From Roseisolibacter agri (GTDB lineage: Bacteria > Gemmatimonadota > Gemmatimonadetes > Gemmatimonadales > Gemmatimonadaceae), in assembly GCF_030159095.1 (NCBI RefSeq), contig NZ_BRXS01000004.1, forward strand, positions 491,673 through 555,672: a stretch of DNA of 64,000 nt, in the 5' to 3' direction. This document shows, one piece after another, positions 17,164-26,060 of the stretch (positions are counted from its first letter, which is position 1; the number at the start of each line of letters is the position of its first letter). The position numbers and the translations under genes are program-made. The notes below the pieces were generated by a model. The model had not been told where the DNA came from. It searched no databases and saw nothing but the letters and a program-made list of their open reading frames with translations.

Positions 17164-17248
17164 CGGAGGGCCAGGGACTCGAACCCTGAAGTCGCTCGCG
17201 CGACGGCGGTTTTCAAGACCGCTGCCTTAGCCATTCGGCCAGCCCTCC
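17164..17248 (-). tRNA. tRNA-Ser (anticodon UGA)
   Basis: An 85-base class II tRNA with acceptor stem GGAGGGC/GCCCTCC, anticodon loop CTTGAAA (UGA, reading UCN codons), long variable arm and T-arm GGGTTCGAGTCCC. CCA is not encoded. It lies 34 bases upstream of the other tRNA-Ser and is probably cotranscribed with it. Confidence 0.95.
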
Positions 17249-17269
17249 AGAGGGCGGTGCCAGGGCCGA

Positions 17270-17298
17270 AGTATGGCCGAGCGATGGGGTCGGCGCAA
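17270..17298 (-). promoter_or_regulatory. Promoter of the tRNA-Ser pair
   Basis: Minus-strand TTGCGC (17293-17298), 17-base spacer, CATACT (17270-17275), ending 21 bases before the tRNA 5' end. Its -35 box is 4 bases from the -35 box of the divergent lactonase promoter. Confidence 0.55.
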
Positions 17299-17302
17299 CC
17301 CG

Positions 17303-17332
17303 TTGCGCGCCACCGTGCGCGGGGCGTAGCTA
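17303..17332 (+). promoter_or_regulatory. Candidate promoter of lactonase gene
   Basis: TTGCGC (17303-17308), 18-base spacer, TAGCTA (17327-17332). Together with the tRNA promoter it forms a palindromic GCGCAA-cccg-TTGCGC core. Confidence 0.4.
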
Positions 17333-17414
17333 CGCGCCTTCCCTCGCGCGTCTCCAGGCCGCTCGCACCCGACGTGCTCCCGCACCGCACCCGTAAGGCA
17401 TCCACAGGCACCGC

Positions 17415-18590
17415 ATGCGCGATCCGCAGCCGTACACCCGGCGCGACTTCCTCGCGACCACGGCGCTGGGCCTCGCCGGCTGCGCGACGGCCGGCCGCCG
17501 CGAAGACGACCGCGAGTGGCGCCTGTACGTCGGCACGTACACGGCCGGGACGACCAGCCGCGGGATCCATCGCCTCGCGGTGGACCGCGCGACCGGCGCG
17601 ATGCGGCTCGACGGGGGCGTGGCGGCCGAGGTGGCGAACCCGTCGTACCTCGCGCTCGCGCCGGATGGACGGGCGCTCTACGCCGCGAGCGAGCTGACCG
17701 AGTTCGCGGGCGCCGCCTCGGGCGCGGTCGCCGGCTTCGCGCGCGACGCGGCGACGGGTGCGCTGGCGCCGCGCGGCGCGCGCGCCTCGCGGGGCGGGGC
17801 GCCGTGCTACGTCTCGGTCGACCGCACGGGGCGGTACCTGCTGGTGGCCAACTACGTCGGCGGCAGCGTCGCCGTGCTCCCGCTGGCCGCCGACGGCTCG
17901 GTGGGCGAGGCGACGAGCGTCGTCCAGCACACGGGGCGGGGCCCGCACGCGCAGCGGCAGACCGCGCCGCACGCGCACTGCATCGTCCTCGATCCCGCGA
18001 ACCGCTTCGCGCTGACCGCGGACCTGGGGATCGACCGGATCCTGGTTTACGGCTTCGACGCCGCGACGGGGACACTGCGCCCCGCGGCGCAGCCGCCGCT
18101 CGCGCTGCGCCCCGGTGCCGGTCCGCGCCACCTCGCCTTCGCGCCGGACGGCCGCACGCTCTACGTCGTGAACGAGCTGGACTCGACGCTGGTCGCGCTC
18201 GACTACGATCCCGCGACGGGCGCGCTGCGCGAGCGGCAGGCGCTCTCCACGCGGCCGGCGGGCGCCACCGGCGACAACTTCCCGGCCGACCTCCACGTCC
18301 ATCCGGGCGGCCGCACGGTCTACGCGTCGAACCGCGGCGACGACACGCTCGCGGTGTTCGCGGTCGCCGGTGACGGGCGGCTGTCGCTCGCGCAGACGGT
18401 GCCCACCGGCGGGCGGTGGCCGCGCAACTTCGCCCTCGATCCGGCGGGGCGCCTGCTGCTGGCCGCCAACCAGCGCTCGGACTCGGTCGTCGCGTTCCGC
18501 ATCGAGGAGGCGACGGGGCACCTCACGCCCACGGGCGCCAGCGTGACGGTGCCGGCGCCGGTCTGCCTCCAGTTCGCGGACGGTCGCTGA
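17415..18590 (+). CDS. Tat-exported lactonase-family beta-propeller
   Basis: A 391-residue seven-bladed propeller of the YbhE/Pgl (6-phosphogluconolactonase-like) family. The N-terminus has a twin-arginine signal (TRRDFLATTALG) followed by a lipobox-like LAGC, so it is probably exported folded and perhaps lipid-anchored. Repeated blade motifs (SYLALAPDGRALYAASE, LAFAPDGRTLYVVNEL, LHVHPGGRTVYASNR, FALDPAGRLLLAANQ) and the conserved PHAHCIVLDPANRF stretch support the family. Since cytosolic phosphogluconolactone is unlikely outside the membrane, another lactone is the probable substrate; this is inference. Confidence 0.88.
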   Translation: MRDPQPYTRRDFLATTALGLAGCATAGRREDDREWRLYVGTYTAGTTSRGIHRLAVDRATGAMRLDGGVAAEVANPSYLALAPDGRALYAASELTEFAGAASGAVAGFARDAATGALAPRGARASRGGAPCYVSVDRTGRYLLVANYVGGSVAVLPLAADGSVGEATSVVQHTGRGPHAQRQTAPHAHCIVLDPANRFALTADLGIDRILVYGFDAATGTLRPAAQPPLALRPGAGPRHLAFAPDGRTLYVVNELDSTLVALDYDPATGALRERQALSTRPAGATGDNFPADLHVHPGGRTVYASNRGDDTLAVFAVAGDGRLSLAQTVPTGGRWPRNFALDPAGRLLLAANQRSDSVVAFRIEEATGHLTPTGASVTVPAPVCLQFADGR

Positions 18591-18611
18591 GCGGGCCGCC
18601 GGCGCGACCCC

Positions 18612-19076
18612 TCAGGTCGCGTCGTCCGGGGTCGCCAGGTGCACGAAGAAGGGCGCGAGCGCCTCGGTGCGGCACCAGCCGCGCGCCGGGCGCACGGCGA
18701 CCATCAGCGGGACGTCGGGCTTCGGGACGTGCGCGTACGCCGTCCAGAACGCCTGCTCCAGCGGCAGGAACGCGGCGTAGTCGATGCTCGCCTCGGCCGA
18801 CGCGGCGTCCACCACGAACACCAGGCGGCGATAGCGGCCGTCCTGGCGCAGGTGGGGCACCACGGTCGCCTCGCCGCCGAAGACCGCGATCGCGAGCCCG
18901 CCGAGGGCGCGGTAGAACGGCTCCAGCCGGTGGCGCGCGACGTACTGCGCGGCGGCGAGCCGGGGGTTCGCGTCGCCCGAGCCCAGGACGCGGCGCCGGC
19001 GCCGGTCGGTCTGCGCGTCGGCAGCGTGCGAGTCCCGCCCGGGAAACTCGGGCGCGGGGGGCTGGGCGTCGTGCAT
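18612..19076 (-). CDS. Protein of unknown function
   Basis: A 154-residue protein from ATG 19076, chosen because a GGAGGT site precedes it; the open frame reaches 19223. The first 40 residues are polar and basic, the rest is a mixed alpha/beta domain with RLVFVVDAASAEASIDYAAFL and PLMVAVRPARGW. No signal peptide or known motif. It lies tail-to-tail with the lactonase gene. I cannot assign a family. Confidence 0.6.
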   Translation of the reverse strand: MHDAQPPAPEFPGRDSHAADAQTDRRRRRVLGSGDANPRLAAAQYVARHRLEPFYRALGGLAIAVFGGEATVVPHLRQDGRYRRLVFVVDAASAEASIDYAAFLPLEQAFWTAYAHVPKPDVPLMVAVRPARGWCRTEALAPFFVHLATPDDAT

Positions 19077-19197
19077 CTGACCTCCGGGGCAGGCGCCGGC
19101 GGGCGCGGGCATTCGTCCGCGCGCTGCGGCGCACCACCCGCGATGCTCGCAAGCGCCGCACCGGCGACGCCCCGCCGCGGCGACGTCCCCCGACGCC

Positions 19198-19232
19198 CGA
19201 GGGGCCGTGACCCGGTCGGCCACGGCCCCTCG
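19198..19232 (-). terminator. Hairpin terminator of DUF2723 gene
   Basis: 12-bp arms (19198-19209 and 19221-19232, CGAGGGGCCGTG and complement) with an 11-base loop, 30 bases past the minus-strand stop at 19262. Confidence 0.65.
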
Positions 19233-19261
19233 TGCGCTGCGTCACTCGCGATGCGGGAACG

Positions 19262-21631
19262 TCAGGGTGTCTTCGGCGCGGGCGCCGCGCCCTTCGTCCC
19301 CGGCAGCGCCGCGGTGTCCGCCGGGATCAGCGGCTCCAGCGGGCTCTCCTGCGGCACCAGCGACGGCGTGGACGCGCGGTCGAAGCCGAACTCGCGCGTC
19401 CGGCGCGTCGCGCGCGCGACCTGCTCGGCCTCCGTGAAGATGCGCTGCGCCTCCTGCGGGCGGCCGGCGCGCTGCAGCGCCTCCGACATCATGATGCCCG
19501 TGATCGTGTACAGGTCGGGAATGCCGACGCTCGGCACGTCCACCCAGTCGCCGCGCTTGATGAGCGCCTTCGGCCCCTCGAACACCTGCGTCCAGAGCGC
19601 CGTGGAGCGCGGCAGGTCGACGTAGCCCTCGCCGGGGATCGCCACGGTGTCGCGTCCCGCGACCACGGGCGCCGCCGTCAGCTTGCGCGCGAGGCCCTGC
19701 GTCAGGACGTAGCCCTGCAGCCCCAGGTCCTGCGCGTACCCGCCCGACGTGCGGCTGAAGTACACCGGACGCTCCGGCCACCCGTCCTTGATCATCTGCA
19801 GCACCAGCAGGTCGGCGCGGTAGAGCTGCGGCTGCGTGATGGTCGCCGTGATGCCGTCCTTCTGGAACGTCTGCGGCTGCTGCAGCGCGTAGCCCAGCGG
19901 GATCGCGTCCAGCTCCTGCATCGTCAGCTTGAGCGGCGGGCCGCTCGGCTTCGTCCACTGCTGGCCGCGGTAGATCGCCGGGCCCTTGGCCGCGTCGTAC
20001 TCGTACACCGGGCGGCGCACCATCTGGCGCGCGTACCAGTCGGTGTTGAGCAGCGACGTGTTGGCGATCAGGACGTCCTTGCGGATGCCCTCGACCTCCT
20101 GCGCGTACCAGAGCGGGAAGGTGTCGTTGTCGCCGACCGTGACGAGGATGCCGTACGGCTCGACCGAGTTGAGCAGGTCCTTCGCGAAGGCGGCCGTGTC
20201 CTCGTGGCCCGCGCGCGACGCCTGCTGCCAGTTGCCCACGAGCGGGATCAGCGCCAGCGCGAGCACCGGCGACGCGACGAGCCAGCTGCGGTCGCGCGGC
20301 ACGTCCACGTACTCGCGGCCCAGCCGCACGCGCTCGGAGCCGAGCACCGCGGCGACGGACTCCCACACCCAGATCAGGCCGAGCGCGGCCCACACGCCCC
20401 AGGTCGAGAAGCTCCAGATGTAGAAGTAGTCGCGGTCGCGCACCTCGCGCGGCACCGAGCCCCCCAGGTCCGGCGCCTGCGACGCGCCGTACTTGAAGTT
20501 CATGTAGTAGATGAGCGCGAACGTCACCGTGAACACGAGCGGCCCGAAGAACCAGAACGACTGCCGGTCGCGCTTCCAGTGCACCCAGCCGCCCACCAGG
20601 CCCAGCGCGAGGAAGAGCACCGCGAGGCCGTTCTGGATGCCCTGGCGCTCCAGGTGCGCGTCGCGGTTCCACTGCCACTTGAAGTACAGCCACCACATCC
20701 CGACCTGCGCCGGGAAGGGCGCCTGCCGCTCGGAGAGCGACGGCTTGCCGTACTGCTCGCGGTCGATGTTCGCCTTGAGGCGCGTCCAGGTGAGCTTGTC
20801 GAACGTGCAGTCCGCCGCGATCTGCGTGGTGCAGGCGGTGGGCTCGCCCTCGTTGAGCGCGGGGAAGTGGGCCGCGCGGATGGGCTGCGTGAGGAACGGC
20901 GTGAGGCCGAGCGCGAACGCGAGCGCGCCGCGCACGAGCAGGCGCCAGTTGAGCAGCGTCGTGGGGCGGCGCAGCAGCACCGCGGCGCCCACGGCGGGCG
21001 CCACGAGCAGGCCGGCCGGGTGGTTCGTGTAGCCCAGGCCGATGAGGTACGCGGCCAGCACGAGCAGGCGGTTCGCCTTCGGGCCGTCCGGCTCGTCGCA
21101 CCAGCGCACCGTCAGCCAGCTGACGATCGCGAAGAAGAACAGCGAGACGGTGTAGACCTTCTCGTTGACGACGCTCTGGTTCCAGACCGTGAACGCCGTG
21201 GCGCCGAGCAGCGCGGCAGCCGCGCCGCCGGTGATGCGCTGCCACCGCCGCGGCAGCCAGCTCACGAGCACGCGCTCGGCGACGAGGAACCAGACGCCGG
21301 CCGAGAGCGCGGAGCAGACGGCCGCGAGCACGTTGATCTTCATCGCCACGCTCCCGCCGAGCGGCAGGATCGCGAAGACGCGGCCGATGAGGATGAAGAA
21401 CGGGTTGCCCGGCGGGTGCGGGATCCCGAGCACGTAGGCCGCGGCGATGTACTCGCTGGCGTCCCACATGGCCGTGGACGGGGCCAGCGTGAGCAGGTAC
21501 AGCCCGAGGATGGCGAGCGACACGACGGCGGCGGCGCCGTACGACGGGCGGTAATCCAGTTCGGCGCTCGGCGCCTGGCTGGCGGCCCGTTCGGCGGCGG
21601 CGAGTCGCTCGGGGCGGACGGTGGCGGACAT
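19262..21631 (-). CDS. DUF2723 polytopic membrane protein
   Basis: A 789-residue protein of the DUF2723 family, distantly related to GT-C / dolichyl-phosphate-mannose-type glycosyltransferases. The N-terminal half has about ten membrane helices. The first loop carries the family motif LAPSTAMWDASEYIAAAYVLGIPHPPGNPFF, with acidic and proline residues typical of the lipid-phosphate-sugar site. The C-terminal third is soluble and probably periplasmic. Known relatives glycosylate proteins or lipids, but most are uncharacterised. It ends with a terminator and stands between purH and an unknown gene. Confidence 0.88.
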   Translation of the reverse strand: MSATVRPERLAAAERAASQAPSAELDYRPSYGAAAVVSLAILGLYLLTLAPSTAMWDASEYIAAAYVLGIPHPPGNPFFILIGRVFAILPLGGSVAMKINVLAAVCSALSAGVWFLVAERVLVSWLPRRWQRITGGAAAALLGATAFTVWNQSVVNEKVYTVSLFFFAIVSWLTVRWCDEPDGPKANRLLVLAAYLIGLGYTNHPAGLLVAPAVGAAVLLRRPTTLLNWRLLVRGALAFALGLTPFLTQPIRAAHFPALNEGEPTACTTQIAADCTFDKLTWTRLKANIDREQYGKPSLSERQAPFPAQVGMWWLYFKWQWNRDAHLERQGIQNGLAVLFLALGLVGGWVHWKRDRQSFWFFGPLVFTVTFALIYYMNFKYGASQAPDLGGSVPREVRDRDYFYIWSFSTWGVWAALGLIWVWESVAAVLGSERVRLGREYVDVPRDRSWLVASPVLALALIPLVGNWQQASRAGHEDTAAFAKDLLNSVEPYGILVTVGDNDTFPLWYAQEVEGIRKDVLIANTSLLNTDWYARQMVRRPVYEYDAAKGPAIYRGQQWTKPSGPPLKLTMQELDAIPLGYALQQPQTFQKDGITATITQPQLYRADLLVLQMIKDGWPERPVYFSRTSGGYAQDLGLQGYVLTQGLARKLTAAPVVAGRDTVAIPGEGYVDLPRSTALWTQVFEGPKALIKRGDWVDVPSVGIPDLYTITGIMMSEALQRAGRPQEAQRIFTEAEQVARATRRTREFGFDRASTPSLVPQESPLEPLIPADTAALPGTKGAAPAPKTP

Positions 21632-21724
21632 CGGGGACGCGGAGAGGTCGGGGAGGCTGGAACGAAGCGCCTAAGTTAGCGGCCGGGGATGGTTTAGGGG
21701 AGCAAAGCGGCCGTGGCCGCCGCT

Positions 21725-23272
21725 CTAGTGCCGGAAGAGCCGCTGCCCCGTGAATACCATCGCCATCCCGTGCGCGTTCGCCGCCTCGATCACCTCGGCG
21801 TCGCGGACCGAGCCGCCGGGCTGCACGATCGCGCGCACGCCGGCCTCCGCCGCCTGGTCGACGCCGTCGCGGAACGGGAAGAAGGCGTCCGACCCGAGGA
21901 CGACGCCCTCCAACGCGTGGCCGGCCTGGCGCGCCTTGTGGGCGGCCATGAACGACGCGTCCACGCGCGACATCTGCCCCGCGCCGATGCCGAGCGTCAT
22001 GCCGCCGCGGGCGAGCACGATCGCGTTCGACTTCACGCTGCGCACCGCGCGCCACGCGAAGCGCAGGTCGGCCAGCTCCTCGTCGGTCGGCTGGCGCGTG
22101 GTCACGACCTTCCACCCGTCGCCGATGACGGCCGCGGGCATGCGGTCCTGCACCAGCAGCCCGCCGCGCACGCGCTTGTAGTCCAGCGCCCGCGGATCGG
22201 CCGGCGCCGAGCCTTCGAGGATGCGGAGGTTCTTCTTGCGGCCGAGCGTCTCGACCGCGCCCTCGCTGAACGCCGGCGCGACGACGCACTCCACGAACAG
22301 CCGCGAGATCTGCTCGGCTGCCTCGTCGTCCACCGGGACGGTGAGCGCGATCACCGAGCCGAAGGCGCTCACGGGATCGCAGGCGAGCGCCTTCTCGTAC
22401 GCCTCGCGCGCCGTCGCGCCCACGGCGAGCCCGCACGGCGTCGTGTGCTTGATGATCGCGCAGCACGCGCCCTGCTCGCCGTCGGCGAACGGCTCGGCGG
22501 CCAGCAGCGCGCCCTCGAGGTCGAGGAGGTTGTTGAACGACAGCTCCTTGCCGCCCTTCTGCGCCAGCGCGCCCAGGCCCGCGCCCTTCCGCTCGACGTA
22601 GAACGCCGCCTGCTGGTCCGGATTCTCGCCGTAGCGCAGCGACTGCGCGCGCTCGAACGCGAGCGACAGCCGCTCCGGGAAGCGGTCCTCGGCCTGCTCG
22701 GCGAACCACGCGGCGATCGCCGCGTCGTAGGCGGCCGTGTGCGCGAAGACCTTGGCCGCCAGCTCGCGGCGCAGCGCCGCGCCGGCGGCCGCGTCGCCGT
22801 CGCGCAGCGTCTCCAGCACGCGGCCGTAGTCGGCGGGATCGACCACCACGGTCACGGCGCTGAAGTTCTTGGCGGCGGATCGCAGCATCGACGGCCCGCC
22901 GATGTCGATCTGCTCGATGACCTCCTCGGGCGTGACGCCGCCGCGCGCGACGGTCTCGCGGAACGGATACAGGTTCACGACCACGAGGTCGATCGGCGCG
23001 ATGGCGTGCTCGCCGATGGCGGCCATGTGCTCGGGCAGGTCGCGGCGCGCGAGCAGCCCGCCGTGCACCGCGGGGTGCAGCGTCTTCACGCGGCCGTCGA
23101 GCATCTCGGGGAAGCGCGTGACGTCGCTGACGTCGGCCACGGTGAGGCCCGCCTCGCGCAGCGCGCGCGACGTGCCGCCGGTGGAGATCAGCTCCCAGCC
23201 GAGCGACGCGAGGGCGCGCGCGAGGTCGACGAGGCCGGACTTGTCGGAGACGGAGAGGAGGGCGCGTGGCAT
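21725..23272 (-). CDS. purH: Bifunctional AICAR transformylase / IMP cyclohydrolase
   Basis: The enzyme of the last two steps of IMP synthesis, 515 residues from ATG 23272. Residues 1-195 form the IMP cyclohydrolase (MGS-like) domain with STGGTSRALREAG and LHPAVHGGLL. Residues about 200-515 form the transformylase domain with RYGENPDQQAAFY and the catalytic KHTTPCG motif. Both domains are intact and the length is normal. A gap of only 16 bases separates it from purN upstream, so gmhB-purN-purH appear to be one transcription unit. Confidence 0.95.
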   Translation of the reverse strand: MPRALLSVSDKSGLVDLARALASLGWELISTGGTSRALREAGLTVADVSDVTRFPEMLDGRVKTLHPAVHGGLLARRDLPEHMAAIGEHAIAPIDLVVVNLYPFRETVARGGVTPEEVIEQIDIGGPSMLRSAAKNFSAVTVVVDPADYGRVLETLRDGDAAAGAALRRELAAKVFAHTAAYDAAIAAWFAEQAEDRFPERLSLAFERAQSLRYGENPDQQAAFYVERKGAGLGALAQKGGKELSFNNLLDLEGALLAAEPFADGEQGACCAIIKHTTPCGLAVGATAREAYEKALACDPVSAFGSVIALTVPVDDEAAEQISRLFVECVVAPAFSEGAVETLGRKKNLRILEGSAPADPRALDYKRVRGGLLVQDRMPAAVIGDGWKVVTTRQPTDEELADLRFAWRAVRSVKSNAIVLARGGMTLGIGAGQMSRVDASFMAAHKARQAGHALEGVVLGSDAFFPFRDGVDQAAEAGVRAIVQPGGSVRDAEVIEAANAHGMAMVFTGQRLFRH

Positions 23273-23288
23273 CGGGCCTCGAGAAGCC

Positions 23289-23987
23289 TCAGGAAGTGAG
23301 CGCCGCGTCGAGGCCCGCGTCGGCGGGCGCCCAGGCGGCGGGCAGGGCGAAGGGAGGGACGTCGGGCGGGAAGGCGAACGCGCCCGCGACGCGGCCATCG
23401 GCGTCGAGCGAGACCGCGCCGGCGGCGACGGCCTGCACGACGCGCGGCAGCAGCGCGTGCTCGGCGCGCAGCACGCGCGCGGCGAGCGTCTCGGGCGTGT
23501 CGCGCGCGGAGACGGGCACCGGCCACTGGGCCACGATGGCACCGCGATCGTAGTGCTCGTCGACGAAGTGCACGGTGGGACCGGAGACGCGGGCGCCGGC
23601 GGCGAGCACCGCGCGGTGCACGCGCGCCCCGTACATCCCCGGCCCGCCGAACGCGGGCAGCAGCGCCGGATGCACGTTCAGCATGCGGCCGTGGAAGCGC
23701 GCGGTGACCGCGGCCGGCACGAGCTTCAGGTAGCCCGCGAGCACCACCAGGCTCACGTCGTGCGCGCGGAGCAGCGCGTCCAGCGCGTCGGCGTCGGACG
23801 GGTCGTGCAGCACGGCCGTCGCGATGCCGCGCGCGCTGGCGCGTGCGAGCGCGCCGGCCTGCGGCTTGTCGGCGGCGACCAGCACCACGTCCGCGGCGCG
23901 CGCGTCGCCCAGCGCGTCCAGGTGGTCGAGCAGCGCCTGGAGGTTGGAGCCGCCGCCGGACGCCAGCGCCGCGATGCGCGCCCTCAC
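23289..23987 (-). CDS. purN: Phosphoribosylglycinamide formyltransferase
   Basis: The folate-dependent GAR transformylase, 232 residues, from a GTG at 23987 (RARIAALASGGGSNLQALLD). The formyl-transferase motif HPALLPAFGGPGMYG with catalytic Asn (LNVHP) and the later VHFVDEHYDRGAIVAQ (His and Asp) are present. The C-terminal 30 residues form a proline-rich tail not typical of the E. coli enzyme. The start overlaps the gmhB stop by 4 bases (GTGA), and purH follows, so two purine steps are co-encoded. Confidence 0.93.
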   Translation of the reverse strand: MRARIAALASGGGSNLQALLDHLDALGDARAADVVLVAADKPQAGALARASARGIATAVLHDPSDADALDALLRAHDVSLVVLAGYLKLVPAAVTARFHGRMLNVHPALLPAFGGPGMYGARVHRAVLAAGARVSGPTVHFVDEHYDRGAIVAQWPVPVSARDTPETLAARVLRAEHALLPRVVQAVAAGAVSLDADGRVAGAFAFPPDVPPFALPAAWAPADAGLDAALTS

Positions 23988-24568
23988 GACGCGCCGCCGG
24001 CCGCCCGCATGCGCGCCAGCACGCGCTCGGCCGCCGCCTCGAGCGTCGTCGCGACGGCGAAGCTGTCGCGCGCGCGCTCCATGTCGTTGTACGGCGTGTC
24101 GGGCGACGGCACCAGCACCCCGTACGCGCCGAAGCGCGCGGCCGGCGCGACGTCGCGGTACTTGTCGCCGATGAACGCCGAGCGCGCGAGGTCGAGCGCG
24201 TGCTCGCTCGCCGCCTGCTGGAAGAGCGCGATGCCCGGCTTGCGGCAGCTGCACGCCTCGCCGAAGTCGGGGTGGTGCGGGCAGTGGTACGACGCATCGA
24301 GCGTCGCGCCCTGCGCGGCGAGCAGCTCGTCGAGCCGCGCGCGCACCGCCTCGTACTCGGCCTCGGTGAACTTCCCGCGCGCGATGCCCGACTGGTTCGT
24401 GACGACGACGATCGCCAGCCCGGCGTCGCGCAGCCGGCGCACCGCGCGCGCGGCGCCGGGGCGCAGGCGCACGCGGTCGGGATCGGCGAGGTAGTGCTCG
24501 TCGTCGATCAGGGTGCCGTCGCGGTCCAGGAAGACCGCGGGGCGCAGCGGAGCGGTGTCGTCGCGCAC
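23984..24568 (-). CDS. gmhB: D,D-heptose 1,7-bisphosphate phosphatase (HAD family)
   Basis: A 194-residue HAD phosphatase of the GmhB / histidinol-phosphatase group. Motif I is FLDRDGTLIDD (nucleophile D15 and acid D17), motif II VVTNQSG, and motif III with K in CRKPG and D in GDKYRD. The zinc-binding set CPHHP...CSCRKP is characteristic of GmhB/HisB-N. GmhB removes the 7-phosphate on the way to ADP-heptose for LPS. Because no other heptose genes are in view, a histidinol-phosphatase-like role cannot be ruled out. Confidence 0.88.
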   Translation of the reverse strand: MRDDTAPLRPAVFLDRDGTLIDDEHYLADPDRVRLRPGAARAVRRLRDAGLAIVVVTNQSGIARGKFTEAEYEAVRARLDELLAAQGATLDASYHCPHHPDFGEACSCRKPGIALFQQAASEHALDLARSAFIGDKYRDVAPAARFGAYGVLVPSPDTPYNDMERARDSFAVATTLEAAAERVLARMRAAGGAS

Positions 24569-24638
24569 GGAGGGCGGGTCGGCGTTCAGCCGCGAGCGGG
24601 GAAGCGTCGCGCGGCGGGCAGGGCGCGGCGCGGAGCGC

Positions 24639-26060
24639 TCACGAGCGCGTTGGAGGTCGGCGCGTAGTGTCGCGCGGTGCCGGCGGCGTGCCGGCAGGCG
24701 GCGTGCGAACGGGCGGTGCGCCGGCCGGCGGCGTGGCCGCCGCCGGCGGACGCGCGCTGTCGGCCGGCGTCGCGGGTGGACGCGCGGGCTCCGCCTTTGG
24801 GGTGTTGAACGTGCGGTCGCTCGTGCGTGGACGGCCCGAGAGCGACTGCACCTGCCGCGCGGTCAGGCGGTACGCGGCCTGCGGCCGCAGCGGCGCCTGC
24901 AGCGTGAGCACGAGCTCCGTGGTCGGCGTGGGCTGGCGCATCACCGGCGGCGGGATGCGGCGCCGCGCCGACGTGTCGCGCGCCGCGCGGGCGATGGAGT
25001 CGACGCGCGCCACGCTGTCGCGCCGCGCCCGCGCCTGCGCGGCCGTGTCGGGCCGTGCGCGCGCCGCCGAGTCCGCGGTCGCCCGCGCGCGCCGCGCGAC
25101 GAGGGAGTCGAAGGCGGCCGACGTGTTGACCGCGGTGATCGGCACGACGCTCGAGTCGGCCGCCTGCAGCGTGAACGACGCCAGCTGCAGCGGCTGCGAC
25201 GGGAGCAGCGGCCGGTCGAAGGTCACGCGCAGCGACAGGCTGTCGCGCGGCGCCACGGTCACGATGCGCGGGCCGATGGTGTCGCGCACGAAGGCGTACA
25301 GCTCCGCGGCCGCGGTATCGTTGCGCGCCACCAGGTTCGAGGCCACCCGCACCGTGTCGAACGCCTCGCGCGGGTCGGCCGCGCGGTTCGCGTTCACGTC
25401 CACCACGCCCTTCACGAGGAAGGTCGCGATGGGAAGGTTGGTGATCGTGAAGCGGCCGACGCTGTCGGCGATGGTGTAGTAGACCGTGCTGTCGGCCGCG
25501 ATGGCCTCGACGATGGCGCGCGCGGCGGGCTTGCCGTTCACCCAGTCGAACACCACGCCGCCGATGCGGTTGCGCGCGCGCGCCGGCCCGGTCGAGAACA
25601 CGGCCACCGTCGCGCTGTCGCGCACGTTGTCGCGCAGGTCCGCGAGCCCCGGCAGCATCGTGATCGTGTACGTCGTGCTGTCGCGGAAGCCGCGCCGCGG
25701 GCGGATCGCGATGCGCTCGCGCCGCCAGTCCACCTCCACCGAGCCGACGCGCGGCGAGACGATGAACAGCGGCTCCAGCGGATCGCCGGCGCCCGCCGTG
25801 CCCGCGCCGCCGGAGCCGCCCACACCGGCGCCGCGCGGCGTCTCGCTCACGACCTCGTCGAAGGTGAAGACGACCTCCTTCGGCCGCGTGCCGGTCGCCC
25901 CGGTGTCCGGCGAGATGCGGAGGAGCTTCGGCGGCGAGCGGTCCTCGGGCCCGCCCGGCGGCACGCCGGGCGACGCGCACGCCGCGCCCACGATGGGGAG
26001 CAGCGTCACGAGCCCGAGGAGTGCGCGCCGCGCGCGCGATGGCTGCACGCGCGGCGTCAC
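24639..26060 (-). CDS. Ig-like (Big_5) domain lipoprotein
   Basis: A 473-residue lipoprotein from GTG 26060, overlapping the valS stop by 4 bases (GTGA). The signal peptide ends at a lipobox in VGAACASPG. Residues about 30-150 are a Big_5-type Ig-like domain (PPKLLRISPDTGATGTRPKEVVFTF). A middle region has a carboxypeptidase-regulatory-like pattern (VVFDWVNGKPAARAIVEAI) and CNA-like strands. Residues 300-370 are highly charged Ala/Arg/Asp-rich, and the last 60 residues are Pro/Ala/Thr repeats. Proteins of this layout occur in Bacteroidetes and Gemmatimonadota as surface lipoproteins of unknown role. Coupling to valS is unusual. Confidence 0.8.
   Translation of the reverse strand: MTPRVQPSRARRALLGLVTLLPIVGAACASPGVPPGGPEDRSPPKLLRISPDTGATGTRPKEVVFTFDEVVSETPRGAGVGGSGGAGTAGAGDPLEPLFIVSPRVGSVEVDWRRERIAIRPRRGFRDSTTYTITMLPGLADLRDNVRDSATVAVFSTGPARARNRIGGVVFDWVNGKPAARAIVEAIAADSTVYYTIADSVGRFTITNLPIATFLVKGVVDVNANRAADPREAFDTVRVASNLVARNDTAAAELYAFVRDTIGPRIVTVAPRDSLSLRVTFDRPLLPSQPLQLASFTLQAADSSVVPITAVNTSAAFDSLVARRARATADSAARARPDTAAQARARRDSVARVDSIARAARDTSARRRIPPPVMRQPTPTTELVLTLQAPLRPQAAYRLTARQVQSLSGRPRTSDRTFNTPKAEPARPPATPADSARPPAAATPPAGAPPVRTPPAGTPPAPRDTTRRPPTRS

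Noticed and set aside
19242-22709. 1155-codon minus frame across DUF2723 and purH
   Set aside because: Translation is low-complexity Arg/Ala/Gly and overlaps two well-supported genes in another frame.
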